DNA from: Monosiga brevicollis MX1
Lineage: Eukaryota; Opisthokonta; Choanoflagellata; Craspedida; Salpingoecidae
Direction: 5' to 3'
Assembly: GCF_000002865.3 (NCBI RefSeq)
Contig: NW_001865067.1
Span: 337,207-401,206 of the forward strand
DNA: 64,000 nt
Numbering within the stretch: the stretch's first letter is position 1; each line of letters opens with the position of its first letter. The notes below the pieces were generated by a model that saw only the letters and a list, made by a program, of their open reading frames with translations, made no database searches and was not told the origin of the DNA. The translations under genes and the position numbers were made by a program. Of this stretch, positions 1-20,143 are shown one piece after another.

Positions 1-110
1 TTGTCAGGGTCTTGCGCCAAGCACGAACGGATGAGTTGTGCGTATCTGGGTGAGCAGTGGGATAGTTTGGCAAAAGTAAGTGGCCTCCTCGGCCCAGCAG
101 CATGGCCGTG

Positions 111-157
<47 letters not shown>

Positions 158-2232
158 AGGGGTTGTCTTGGCAAACGTTGGGCGGCAAGAGGCACGGTCC
201 AAGCTGACCTTTGCGGCGCCGAATCGGGAATGTGTAGTCGCATGCCGTGCTTGGCCACGAGCCACATGACTAGAAAGAGGTTAGGCCGTGAGGACACGCG
301 TCAAGACTGCCATGCTTGTTTGATACATTTGTGCGTCTCGCAGTCCAACTACTGATCTACCCCAAGAGTGCGTGTGCGTGTGCTTGGGCGGGCCAAGAGA
401 CTGTACCGGAATACGGCTCCATGTCGGCGTATGGCACCTATAGAAATGACATAGGGGTTGGCGAAGAGGGTCAATGCGGACAAAGGGCGCATAGACCAGC
501 ATCAAGTCAACAAAGCAAGCACAATTGTGGTGACGAGGATACCTCGAGAGTCATGAGTTCCCAAGCGACCACGGCGAAGCTCCAGCAGTCTGCCTTTTCT
601 GTGACATGTTCGTTCCGAATCACTTCAGGACTCACTGTTGCGATGGTACAGGAGTTGATGTGCGTTGGGCAGCAGGGAATCAGCGGGCCGTAGTGTGAGG
701 GGGCGATGCATTATTGATGCATTATCGAAGGAGCGTGGCTGAACGATACGTACTCCAAGACACGGTGCCAGCAGAGGTGACACTCTTGGTGTCACGGCTG
801 ACTTGACGAGAGCTGCCAAAGTCGCAGATTTTGAGTGTGTAGTCGTCGGTGACGAGGACATTGAGGCTTTTGAGATCACGATGGATGATGCGCACAGGGG
901 CTTCGTGATGCAGGTAACGCATGCCTGCATTTCCAAGACAAGAGGTTGACACGAGCAGATATCAACGCGTCGATGTCGTCAGTGGCGTTGGTGATGATCG
1001 ACACAAAGATCGTGCCGATTGACTGGGACGCCGAGGGGTGCAAACGGACCGGCTGCAATGTCCGAGGCCCACGTGATCATTTGCTCGCACTCCATAAACT
1101 CGACCTCTGAGCGTTGGTTGCAAAAGGTTGATGTTGGTTGGCACAGAGGCATGATGGGAGAGGGCGGGGGCGATCGATGTGAGGACTTGGGTTTTGGGTG
1201 GCACCTGCAGAGGGTGTCTCGTGCATAGCGAGGAGGGGGCGAAGGAAATACAGCCGAAAACAAGACCTTCAAGAAAATGGTAGAGAGACCCCTGGCTAGC
1301 AAACTCGGTGACGAGGCAGGAATTTGGGGCGGCCGTGCAAGCACCATAAAAGGTAATGATGTTCTTGTGTCGGATAAGGGACAAGAGTTGGGCCTGGATG
1401 CATCGTTTCACGGCCGATGGATGAGCGTCGCTGCAGCAAGGGCGGATGGGGGCAACCCCAATTGCTTCCCGTGCGTTCAAGCCAAAAGAGACGAGGCCAT
1501 GCGATGGATGGGCGGGTGGGCGGGATCGGCGGCTCACCTCGCGATCAAAGCAGACGGTTTTTTTGACGGCGACTTCGCGACCATCCCAAAATGCGCGGTA
1601 CACCGAGCCAAAGCGGCCGCCACCCACGAGCTCGAGGAACTCTGCAGGACAACAATCATGATGGCGGTGATGGCGGTGATGACGATGCCAACAAGCAACA
1701 GGAGGTGAGCGAGGCGCGCAAGGGCGATGGGATCATTCGCGTTGGGAAGGGGTGGGAGCAGAGACGTACGAATGGTTTGAAGGGGAATCTCGACAAACCC
1801 GAGCTGAAGCTTGTGGGCGTTGTGCGCAGGGGAGGCATGTGAAATGGCGGCAGATGTGGCTGCAGCCGGCGATTCGGGGTCCATTTGCTCTGCGGGTTGA
1901 GCATCGGTGGTGGACCAGACTCTGGAGAGGGGTTGGGAACTGCTTTCACTATCAGCAGCGCTGCTGGATCCCTCGGGGTGCAGGCTGGCGAGACGGGGCA
2001 GGGAGGCGGGCGAGGCGCTCAATTCACGTTCAAATTCACGTTCAAGCTCGGCGGCCTCTTCAAGGCTGCGCTGTACGGTCTGAGCATCCTGCGCCGGATT
2101 GCGCCCTGGGCGAGCCTCCTGAAGGCGACGGCGCTGTGCGTGTTTCGAGCTCGAGGAACCCGACGCGGAAGCATGGGTAGCGCCTTCAAGCTGCCGCTGC
2201 CGCTCCTGGCGAGTGAAGGCTGCAGCCGGCAT
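1..2232 (-). CDS. ZAK/MLTK-like MAP3K (partial, runs off left edge)
   Basis: Serine/threonine kinase resembling ZAK (MAP3K20), a stress-activated MAP3K upstream of JNK/p38. Nine exons are visible: 2232-1770, 1641-1538, 1393-1267, 1106-1050, 924-754, 634-543, 437-407, 269-209 and 45-1. All splice phases agree and give about 383 residues. Residues 1-140 are a low-complexity Q/E/S-rich head. The kinase domain begins [18 protein letters not shown], nearly collinear with the start of the ZAK kinase domain. It carries the glycine loop GGGRFGSV, the lysine in [17 protein letters not shown] and a spliced WMSPEV. The last exon visible ends in RSCLAQDPD. Leucine-zipper and SAM domains of ZAK would lie beyond the edge and cannot be seen. 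The start is the first ATG in the exon, after a CT tract. Identity as a ZAK/MLK-type kinase is firm; orthology is inference. Confidence 0.86.
113..154. repeat. Poly(A) run of 42
   Basis: Uninterrupted A tract on the plus strand inside an intron of the kinase gene. It lies between exons 209-269 and 1-45 and reads as a T tract in the sense strand upstream of the 3' splice site. Confidence 0.95.
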
Positions 2233-2256
2233 TGCCTCGCCCCGATCATCCCCATT

Positions 2257-2261
<5 letters not shown>

Positions 2262-2350
<89 letters not shown>
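2262..2350. repeat. (GA)n microsatellite, 5' side of kinase gene
   Basis: About 44 GA units followed by a degenerate stretch with GATCGACAGAG motifs to about 2430. It starts roughly 30 nt upstream of the kinase start codon and reads (CT)n in the sense direction. Long Leu/Ser or Arg/Glu open frames through it are repeat artefacts. Confidence 0.95.
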
Positions 2351-2352
<2 letters not shown>

Positions 2353-2730
2353 GACAGAGAGAGATCGACAGAGCAATCGACAGAGAGAGATCGACAGAGA
2401 AATCGACAGAGCAATCGACAGAGAGGGAGAGATCTCGCCAGGCCGATCGACTCTTCGGGTAGACACCACATTGTAGACTGGGTCGCTGGGAGGGACCGAG
2501 GGCGTGTCGAGTACTGGTTTTTTGGTGCGCGCAAGGGACTGTGCACGAGAGGTTGATGATATTTGCACAATTGCTAGGGTGATGCTTTAAGTGTATAACC
2601 GATATGAATTTTTGGGAGATGGCCAACGACCAGGCTGCGCGCAGCGCAAAGAGGACTATGATGGACGGGCAATGCTTTGACCTAGGGGGCGAGAGCAAGA
2701 GCGGGACAGGAGCGCTCGACGCTGTCGGCT

Positions 2731-3922
2731 TTACTCGATGCTAGAAAAGGACTGATTGTCAAGGGGACGTTCGACCACAATGGTGGTTGAAGCAATGAGC
2801 GGTGCAGTCGGGGAAGTGAGGGAGGAAGAAGAGAAAAAAGAAAAGGCCGTGGAAGAAGAGAAGGCTGTGGTGGAGGCGGCGGCGTCTGTGGCGCAGGTGC
2901 TGGTGCTGGTTTGGGCTTCGAGCGAGGTAGAAAGGGTCGCCCGTTCGGGCAGGATGTAGGCCACGCAGTAGACCCAGATTTCACTGTTATCATTAAGGCG
3001 GCGAAAGCGGTCCAGAAACCGTAGCACGGAGCCCCGGCGCTCGACGAGCTGCACAAACAGTTGGGCCAGGTGCGGATACTCGTCCCAGATTGCTGAGGTC
3101 GGGTCAGTCCATAGGGTTTGAAGTTGGTTGAAGGTGGCGCCGGTAATGGAGAGGAGGGCGTTGTTGGCTTCGAGGAGGCGAAGCCCACGGGAGAGATCCC
3201 GGCCCAGGGACGAGTGTAATTGAAGGTCAAGGGACAAGTCGTACAGGTCCCACGGCTTGATGTCGGGCCACAGAGTGTCGTCGTCGTCGCCCACTTCAAT
3301 CGCGCCTGTCGAGTTGTGTTTGCGGCAGCTCTTCACCTCAAATTGAGCGTCAGGATAGGGGGGCAGGGCGAGGGCGAGGGCCAGTTGCTCGGGATTGTCT
3401 TCAACGTCCTCGCTGCTGCCGTCCCAGTGGTGGCGGTTCGGGTGGCGGGGGAGCACGGGGGGGTGGGCTTTGATAAAGGCGTGATATTGACGGGCGCGCG
3501 CAGCGGTCTGTGCGCGGGCGGCTGCAGAGCGGAGTTGCCGGTGTTGGACCTCGTTGGCGGTCAAGAGTCCCATCTGGTGGCAGCAATCCACATCGTCGTT
3601 CTCGGAGGAGCTGGTCACCTGGCGCTGAAACGAGTCGGTGGTGGCCCGTTCAGAGGGAGCCTGTGCATCAGCGGGGGCACGACGGCGAACATTGTCGGCA
3701 CGCAAGAGACTGTTTTCGGCTTGGAGGTCGGCGAGTTGGCGGGCCAGCTGCTGGCGCGTTCGAAGAAGAGCAACGGCTTGCGTGAGCACATCAACCTTGG
3801 TGGCCGAGGAAGGCAGACCCAGCTCTTGATGAATCTCCTGAATCAGACTGTTGATGCCCATGCGCCGCCGCCGCTCGGTTTCCTACGCGTGTAATTCATT
3901 GCAAAGGGAGTTCATGGGGCAG

Positions 3923-4009
<87 letters not shown>

Positions 4010-4093
4010 CGGGGGGAGCACGTGTCCAACCTGATGACGAGCAGCACGCCGCGTCCGCTTCGGCTCGGGCCTGTGTGCGTCAAGTTCAGCCAT
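2731..4093 (-). CDS. bHLH-leucine zipper factor with possible PAS domain
   Basis: Two exons, 4093-4031 and 3882-2731, encode about 404 residues. The donor follows RAARHQ and the acceptor precedes ETERRRRMGINS. Splicing therefore builds the DNA-binding basic region RHQETERRRRMGINSLIQEI, with the His/Glu/Arg positions expected of E-box binders. Helix 2 (KVDVLTQAVALL) continues into a heptad coiled coil rich in L and Q. A later stretch, NNALLSITGATFNQL, followed by FLDRFRRLNDNSEIWVY, looks like a PAS fold core (ALxxxTGxxxxxL then RxRRxD/NxxxxWV). The C-terminus is Ser/Thr/Phe-rich. The intron is filled by (GA)n. The bHLH-zipper call is secure; PAS is inference from pattern only, and the subfamily is not assignable. 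Confidence 0.8.
3925..4003. repeat. (GA)n in intron of bHLH gene
   Basis: About 39 GA units within the single intron (3883-4030). In the sense strand this is a long CT tract ending near the 3' splice site. Confidence 0.95.
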
Positions 4094-7000
4094 GACCGCA
4101 GTGAAAAACAGCGCGCACCGCCTTTAACGTCCAAATGTAAAAGTGAGGAGTAGAGAGAGAAGAAGAAGAGAGAGAAGAAGAAAGAGAGCAGAAAGAGAGA
4201 GAGAAGAACAACTATCACAAGGAGGGTGCACACGTAAGGAGTAGCAGCACACACCTGTAGTACACATACGTAGCTCTCGAGTCAAACAGCCTCGCCGTCC
4301 CCCCCCCCTGCCTCGAAGCAAAGAAAGAAAAAAAGAACAGGTCACCGGGTGTGTCGGAGGCCAAAAACAAGGCTTGGGCCCCAAGGGGCACGCCTCTTGC
4401 TGGAGATCTCACAAAGACAGCGCACAAGAAACACCCGCGTCACCTTCCAAGGAACATTACGCCTTTGTTCTGCCACACACGCACACACTCCCTTCACGTC
4501 TCCTCACACACACACCAAAGGACGCCAAAGCACCAACACACTTACATGACATCAGAATGCCACACACCAGTTCTCACACAAACTCACACAGCGGGGAGGG
4601 CACCAAAGGTCCTTCAGGCACCAGGCCGACCACACTAGAAACTTTATACACTTGACAAGACACAGAAACTTGAACCAACAACGTTACCCACATCATCATC
4701 ACCATTGCAAGGCAGCTTTCCTGCTTCCACACACACAACGCCCACACCCAAAGGGATACGACCACTTCAAGCGCGCATCCAAACCAACGCTCTGTCACTT
4801 CATCAACGCTTCCAAAGCGCAATCTCTGGCCTACAACTTGTTCTTCTGCTAACACACACACATCTGCTGGTGTGCTCTGCATCAACGCATACAACCACTG
4901 ACATACTCCAACCAGGCCAACACGCGACCACCAACGACCCACAGTCGCTCACAGACCCATCATCATCCAAAGTGGGAGCCAGCCCACACACCCTTGTTGA
5001 TCCACACGGACAAAGAGACCTTTTGTCGCACACACACTGCTTCTTCTCTACAAACCGCAAATCCAGACAAACTGCACAAAACCCCAACTCCATCCTTTTG
5101 CAACCCTTTGCATACACCCCGCCAACCAACACGACACCCGTTCGATATCCACACACCAAAAGCTTCTTCACTCACAGCCACATCCATATTGCTCTCCAAA
5201 GCGTCCAGCCACGACAACCTCAACCAACAATCGTAATAGGACACACGTCATCCATCATCCACATACTGTTTTGTTCCAGCACTCGACCTGCTTGGCCAAC
5301 CCACCAGATGCACCCACATGCCCCAGCACAAGGCTTTAGTTGGGCCGCACACAACCCACACTTCACCCACACGATACCACCCAATTCCAAGCCAGGACGG
5401 CTTCTTCAGTGGTCGTGCCTACAGGAGCTCAAGTCGAGAATCGAGAGAAAGGGAGCAGAATCGAGAGATCGGGCGAGGACAGGTGGCCGGCTCGAAGTGT
5501 GTTGGCCTTGCGGTCAAACACCAAGCCAGCTTGGCCATCATCTACCAGCATCCTCCTAATCATCAATCCAATCTGCTTTCTTTCAAACAAGCTTCTCAAT
5601 AACATTCCGTTTGCGTCTGTTTGTCCACAGGCCATCCAAGGGCTCAACCATCAAGCATGCCATCCGTTCGCCACTTTTGTCCTTCCCTCATCCTCGGAGG
5701 TGAGAGCGATCAAAGAGCGTCCAAAATCACACATCATCATCATCATAACCGAACCTTACGGACGGAAAGTGCAGAGCACCACCCCAAGTCCCCCAAAGGG
5801 TCCATAGGAATGTGCATCGTGCAAAGGCAATGTGCTGGTCGCGTCATTTCATCGTTGCATAGGGGATCTCTTTCCTTCTAAACACAGGTATCTTTCGGTC
5901 TTCCGCGCCGCACAGCAAAGGTGGTATATCATCATGGGTTTTCTCCATCAACGGGGCCTATTCGTACTTTTTAGAAGAACGCGTCTCCTTCTCATGACTC
6001 GCAAAGCAGAACAGCGTGGGCTCTTTGTGGGGGGCCGCAAACCCCAAAGGGTTGGCCCCCCACAAAGAGCTGTCAGCGTCTCTTCCGTCTACAAGCAAGG
6101 AAGGTCGGTCGCCCTTTTGTTCGTGTGGTCAAACTATCATATAGGTCAGACTGAGAGCCCAAGGAGGAGCCACACACCAAGTGTGGGCTGCCTCCCCCCA
6201 ACATGGGACGGGCTACAACTATAGAATCAATCTGGTGTTGATGCAGCAGGGTCAAGCACACAGCGCAACCAACATCCAACTGCTGATACTGTCCCATTTC
6301 CAACCCACTCGTGTACCTCAACCTCGTGTAGAAACCCCAAGGATGCCAAACGACATTACACTGATATGCAGTGTCCTCCAGCGGGCAAACGCCATGACAG
6401 CGATGCCAACGCGAAGACTACGACAAAGGCAATGGGACAAACAGGGCTACACCAAGGCACTTGGGTGCAAGAATAGGGCCAAAGGCGGAAACGGGACCGG
6501 CACCAGACAGTTGTCCGGACGGTTTGAACCAACCCAACCAAAGGATCGTCAAAGGAACTGGCCATGACTCATCTATCAAAGATAAGCCTATTTGTTGTGG
6601 AGATAGCTGGGCTTCGGAACCAAAGGACAAACGGGGCAAGAGAGAGAGAGAAAGGCGGGTACAGGGTCGTAGCTGTTGTTGCCGAGGCAAGGGCAAGGAA
6701 GTCGTAATATCGGGAACTGGACGGCTCGAAACTTGATGGGTGGGCAAAGGGGACGGTTGCGGACGTCGTATACATGGACAAAGCAACGGAATCAAGGGTC
6801 GTTCAAGAGGGGGGAGCAAGAGAGATCATCGTACTGCAGCGACCCCCAATACGGGGACGCAGGGATCGTGGCGCAGTCGTGCTCATCTCTGCTCGCACGT
6901 CACCGACTTGAAATTGGGGGTGAAGGGTATCGTGGGACCAAGCGTGGGTGGGCGTCCAACCAAAGCTTGTGCTGGCGGGAATGGCAGGGATGCACTGTTG

Positions 7001-8288
7001 GGCGCAAGGCCAAGCAGGGAGGCGTCCGCATGAGGAGGACGGGCAACGAGATTGTTGAGAATTGGCATCGTAGGGACGAGCAATCGGGGTCTGAAGAAGG
7101 GGGGACATTGAATAGTGGGGCAACATGTTGTCGAACAAGGGCACGGCAAGGGGAAAAGGGGACATAGGAATAGGGGGTCGGAGCTGATCTGTAGCCATTG
7201 AAGAAGTAGTAAGGACAGAAGGCCATTATTGTCCTAGCACAAGGGTTTGCACAAAGGCGGCTCGCTGATGCTGGTCTGTAATGTAAACTGCAACTGTCGT
7301 TGGGAAGATATCGTAGTCAAGGTTGCTTGTGCTCATGAAGAGCGCAAGGATGCCGATGATCATCATCATTCAACGGGAGCAAAGCGGAAGAAAGGGGGGA
7401 AATTGCTTATCGAAATCGTCATTAAAGGAAGAACGTCGACGCTGAGCAGCGCTCGCTGTGAGCCGGTGGCGTTGTCGACGAAACAGAAAGTAGAATGCTA
7501 CTGCAAGCATGGGTAAGGCACCGGGACAAAGGGACGTGTCGTGCGCATGTAATAGTACTTGAAAGGAGCATCACAATCCGTGTGCTCAGGCGGTCAAAGA
7601 CCGTGTCGAAGGCAGAATCTGACACCATCCGACGTGAAAACTTGTGCTTGAAAGCAAACTGGTAGTGGCCCGTGGGGCTCAATGACGCTGAAAAGGGGCG
7701 TACGAGGAAAATAGGCAAAGGGGAAGATGGGGGGGGGGCACAGAAAGCAAAAGCGCATAGGAAAGTAACAAGTGTCCAGCAAGGCACTGTTATCGTGTGA
7801 TGGATAAGTCTTTGTGGCGGCCAAGCTCACAGACCACTAGGTCATGGCTAGCTCGCAACATCTCCAAGAAGTCCAACGAGAAAAAGATTGTATATAAACC
7901 ACAAATACAACTGTTGTAAAAATGTCAGAAAATTATTGATGTGGGCTCATCTCTGTGCTTGTCATCCTTGTCTGTTCGCCCGCCCCGTGCCTGGTGTCGA
8001 CATGTGATGGAGGACGTTGGTGATTGTACTGTTCTCACATCAGGATGTGAAGATTCAACATTGCCATTCATCAACTCAACGCACACACACACGCACACAT
8101 ACACACACTTGTGCCTGTGTCAATGCTTGCATTCTACTCAACAGCATCTCTTGAATAACGAAGCAGCGCGTTCCACCACACGAGTTTCAAAGAAATGAAG
8201 GTGTGGGGAGGGGCTCAGCCCCATACGCACAATCGCGCCAATGTGCACATCCATAAAAATTGTTCTCATGTTCCGTTGTCATTTAAGA
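4094..8288. other. 4.2 kb without a secure gene
   Basis: No frame shows a recognisable domain. About 4,140-4,210 is purine-rich. From 4,380 to 5,420 the plus strand is strongly A/C-rich with repeated CACACA motifs, so its 284-codon plus-strand open frame (4705-5559) is Thr/His/Pro/Ser-rich by composition alone. On the minus strand, 6,400-7,830 is open over several overlapping pieces. Some look protein-like (LDYDIFPTTVAVYI near 7,300; DAPFKYYYMRTTRPF near 7,550), but I could not join them with consistent splice phases. A TATAAA-like element lies near 7,890. A minus-strand gene in 6.4-7.8 kb is possible but unproven. Confidence 0.5.
6020..6070. repeat. Perfect 17-bp inverted repeat with nested stem
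   Basis: The left arm 6020-6036 (GCTCTTTGTGGGGGGCC) is the exact reverse complement of 6054-6070. The 17-nt loop contains a second stem, AACCC (6040-6044) with GGGTT (6049-6053). The two stems stack to a 22-bp GC-rich hairpin. No coding frame is credible here. It could be a small structured RNA, a terminator-like element or the core of a MITE-like repeat. Confidence 0.85.
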
Positions 8289-17338
<9,050 letters not shown>

Positions 17339-17948
17339 CCTCGCAGTCCTCACGCGGGGGCCAGATCGATTACCCTGCGTTCTCCAGGCCAACTTCTGCG
17401 TGCAAGACTGTGGCGCAGCAAGCTCCTGTCACATGAACGTGCTCGGCGCGCCCCATTTCCAATTCACTCGAGCTCGGGCCTCTCTCGGCGCGCAAGCCCG
17501 CACACCAGACCCACTCAGCCCACCAGGCCAGCTCATGCTATCACCAGAGCCACACCACAACCCCCACCGTCACGGCGACAGCCCCCACCGCCACACGCAC
17601 CTCAGACATCCGGCGCACAGCCGTGCAGCTCTCGCGCATCGACTCGCAGAAGGCTTTCGCATCTATTCAACAGGATAATGCTGTTCTTATAACCACTTCT
17701 GTGTTAGTTGTTGTATTAAAATATCAAGTTGATGCGGTGGCAGTAATCTGACCGTTACACTCTCGTGCATCTCCCCCTCTTATGTATAAAGCTTTATTTT
17801 ATAGAGAACATGTAAATACAGTGTAACTTAAACCACACTATCGCTGATCAGACTTGACGTGGCGCCATTTGTTTTATGTGTGTGTTTCTCGACGTTTCGC
17901 TGTCTCTCTGTCTCTGTCTCTGTCTCTGTATCTCTGTATCTCTCTCTG

Positions 17949-17990
<42 letters not shown>

Positions 17991-18344
17991 ACTCTCTCTG
18001 TCTGTCTCTCTCTCTCTCTGTGCTTTTCCTTTGTGTCTTTGCTCTTTATTTCTCTCTTTGACCGACCAAACAAATTCATCTTTCTCTCTCTCTCTCTGTC
18101 TCTCTCTCTCTCTCTGTCTCTCTCTCTCTCTGTCTCTCTCTCTCGCATTTTTGTTCAAGGCGTCGTCTCGGCGCGCACACACACACTGACCCGTATGCAC
18201 AGAGGCCTGGGCGATCGCAGCGGATTCACCTGATGCGAGGGGGCTGCTATAGGTTTCATGAGAGGCTTGGGCATTGTATGATCCTTGACTTTCTGCTGCC
18301 TGAATGAGAATCACACCTCTCTCTCTCTTGCGCTGTCACTGGGC
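17339..18344. promoter_or_regulatory. Divergent intergenic region, CHD gene / SIL1
   Basis: About 1 kb between the start codons of two divergent genes. It has an AT-rich stretch with a TATAAA-like motif near 17,780-17,810 and a long CT-rich tract at 17,895-18,150 upstream of SIL1. Plus-strand open frames over 17,200-17,690 are Pro/His/Arg-rich with no family resemblance and are not called. Confidence 0.5.
17895..18150. repeat. Degenerate (CT)n / (TCTCTG)n tract
   Basis: Mixed TCTCTG and TCTC units on the plus strand, broken by an A/T-richer segment near 18,020-18,080. It is a CT tract in the sense strand of the downstream SIL1 gene. Confidence 0.9.
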
Positions 18345-19907
18345 ATGAGCGACATGATGCGGTGGCCCGCGTTGCTGTTGGTAGCCTGGGCGTTGGCTGC
18401 GCCGCTAGCGGCTGACCACGCCTTGGTCTTATCTGATACGCCTGCTGTGGCAGAGGAGGTGCCTGCGCCTCCAGCTCATGCAGCCGAGGCCGATGGCTCT
18501 ATTCCCCTGTTTGTGCCTTCCCACGAGTGGCAGCCCGTGCTCGAGGGCCAGAGCATTCCAGCTGGACTGCAGGTCGAGTTTGACTTACAAAATGGGGGCA
18601 AACGCGCACGCCTGCTTCCTGGTCACACTTACAAGCCTGCCTCCAAGCCCGGTGCCCCGGGTGACGAGGCGGAGACGGATGTAAACCCGGCCCGACGCCC
18701 GGGGCTTTTGCTCTCCGACCAACCTGCCGCAGAAAGCACGGTCGCACGCGCCGTCACTGGCTTGCGCGCCAGCGCCAACGCCGCCACGGACCAGGGACCC
18801 ATCGTCCTCGATGATCGAACCAAAACTGCCTTGCGTGAGCTGTCAGATGACCCGCAAGGGGTCAATTCGCGCTTTGACAATCTCAGCCCAGAGGAGGCCC
18901 GCCAACTCACCGACTACATGCAAAAGCTCTATGCCAAGATGATGCGCGACGAGGGTCATGAACTGCAAACCCACATTCAACACCTCCAAGCCCTGCAGTC
19001 CACCTTGGTGGCCTCTGCCAACGCTTCAGAAGAGGAAATGCTTGCATCCGTGCCTGATATCCTCAACGTTCTGGACGCCATCGAGGACCTCATCCATCAA
19101 GGGGACATGGGGCGGGACCTGCACAAGCTGGGAGGTCTGACGCCGCTCGTGCAGCTCCTCATGCTGCCCACCCATGGCTCAGCTCCCACTGCGTTGGTCC
19201 GCTCAAGTTGGTACAAAGTGGCTGCACGAAGTGCCACCGTGCTTGGCGCCGCCATGCAAAACAACGCCGAGGTACAAAGCCAGGCCCTGGACAATGGTGC
19301 CCTTTCCGGTCTTTTGGAGCTCTTGCGACATCGCTGCGCTGCCACCACCCCTGTGGTGTGCGAGCTCCTTCACAAGCGCACTCTGTTTGCCCTCGCTGCG
19401 CTGCTTCGCCACCATGCCAATGCCACGACCATGTTCGTGGCAGATCATGGCCTGGAATCCGTCATGGCGCTGTGGCAGCAACTACACGCCCTCGACACGG
19501 CCGACGCCGTCGCGTCTCGCTCCCACAGTCTGACGCAAAAATTGGCCACCTTGTTGACAGACTTGCTCCTCTTTACTACCAAGGCAAGCATGCCTGCCAC
19601 GGATCACGAGATGGAGCGGCTGGAGTACCTCAACACCAAGCGGGGTCTGGTTGCCGAGCTTACTCTTGCTCAAAACATCAAGCGCCTCGGGGCATGTGAT
19701 ATGATCGAGACCAACTTGGGTCAACCCGATGTCACCTTTGCGACTCTGGAGGCCTTTGCCGAGCTCCGCCTCATCCTTGCCGACGTGTGCAACCCCCTGG
19801 CCCTCTCGGTCACCACTAATCTGCGCCGCATGCAGACCGATCTCGACCCCACGGACGAGTATGAGGGTGACTTGGCCCGCCTTTTGGCTGCCACGCTCAC
19901 TGCTTGA
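18345..19907 (+). CDS. SIL1: SIL1-like nucleotide exchange factor for BiP
   Basis: Single-exon frame of 520 residues from MSDMMRWPALLL; the next ATG, three codons on, is an alternative start. The N-terminus is a clear signal peptide (ALLLVAWALAAPLAA). Residues 55-90 (HEWQPVLEGQSIPAGLQVEF followed by DLQNGGKRARLLPG) match the conserved SIL1 segment with its PAGLHVRLNLQTG-type motif. The rest is leucine-rich and helical, as expected of the armadillo-like fold that grips the BiP nucleotide-binding domain. It acts in the ER lumen, releasing ADP from the Hsp70 BiP. No introns, unlike almost every neighbour. There is no obvious C-terminal KDEL-type signal (it ends LLAATLTA). It is somewhat longer than human SIL1 (about 460). 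Confidence 0.85.
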   Translation: MSDMMRWPALLLVAWALAAPLAADHALVLSDTPAVAEEVPAPPAHAAEADGSIPLFVPSHEWQPVLEGQSIPAGLQVEFDLQNGGKRARLLPGHTYKPASKPGAPGDEAETDVNPARRPGLLLSDQPAAESTVARAVTGLRASANAATDQGPIVLDDRTKTALRELSDDPQGVNSRFDNLSPEEARQLTDYMQKLYAKMMRDEGHELQTHIQHLQALQSTLVASANASEEEMLASVPDILNVLDAIEDLIHQGDMGRDLHKLGGLTPLVQLLMLPTHGSAPTALVRSSWYKVAARSATVLGAAMQNNAEVQSQALDNGALSGLLELLRHRCAATTPVVCELLHKRTLFALAALLRHHANATTMFVADHGLESVMALWQQLHALDTADAVASRSHSLTQKLATLLTDLLLFTTKASMPATDHEMERLEYLNTKRGLVAELTLAQNIKRLGACDMIETNLGQPDVTFATLEAFAELRLILADVCNPLALSVTTNLRRMQTDLDPTDEYEGDLARLLAATLTA

Positions 19908-20143
19908 ACCCACCATGATGTGAGCGTTTGTCACACCGTTGGTGTGGGCGCAGAGAGTGTTCTTTTTGACATGAGGTTCTTTACAATCGATAATCAGACT
20001 GGCTAGACCACAAACTCCTTGCCACTTCACTTTCGAGCCGGCGGGAGCTCGCCTTGCCGCCCTGGCTTCAAGCCTCTGCGCCCAGTCACGGCATGAGGGG
20101 CCAACAATTTGCTGTCGTAAAAATCTGCTGGGAGCAAACCTAG

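Noticed and set aside
1660-1740. Apparent transmembrane helix ([19 protein letters not shown]) before the ZAK-like kinase domain
   Set aside because: It lies in an intron: donor GTACGT after QTI and acceptor CTGCAG before EFLELVGGG restore the kinase frame and the family sequence.
2213-2570. Arg/Glu-rich and Ser/Leu-rich open frames
   Set aside because: Pure translation of the (GA)n microsatellite.
4705-5559. 284-codon plus-strand ORF
   Set aside because: Thr/His/Pro/Ser composition follows from A/C strand bias; no domain, no codon pattern, no splice context.
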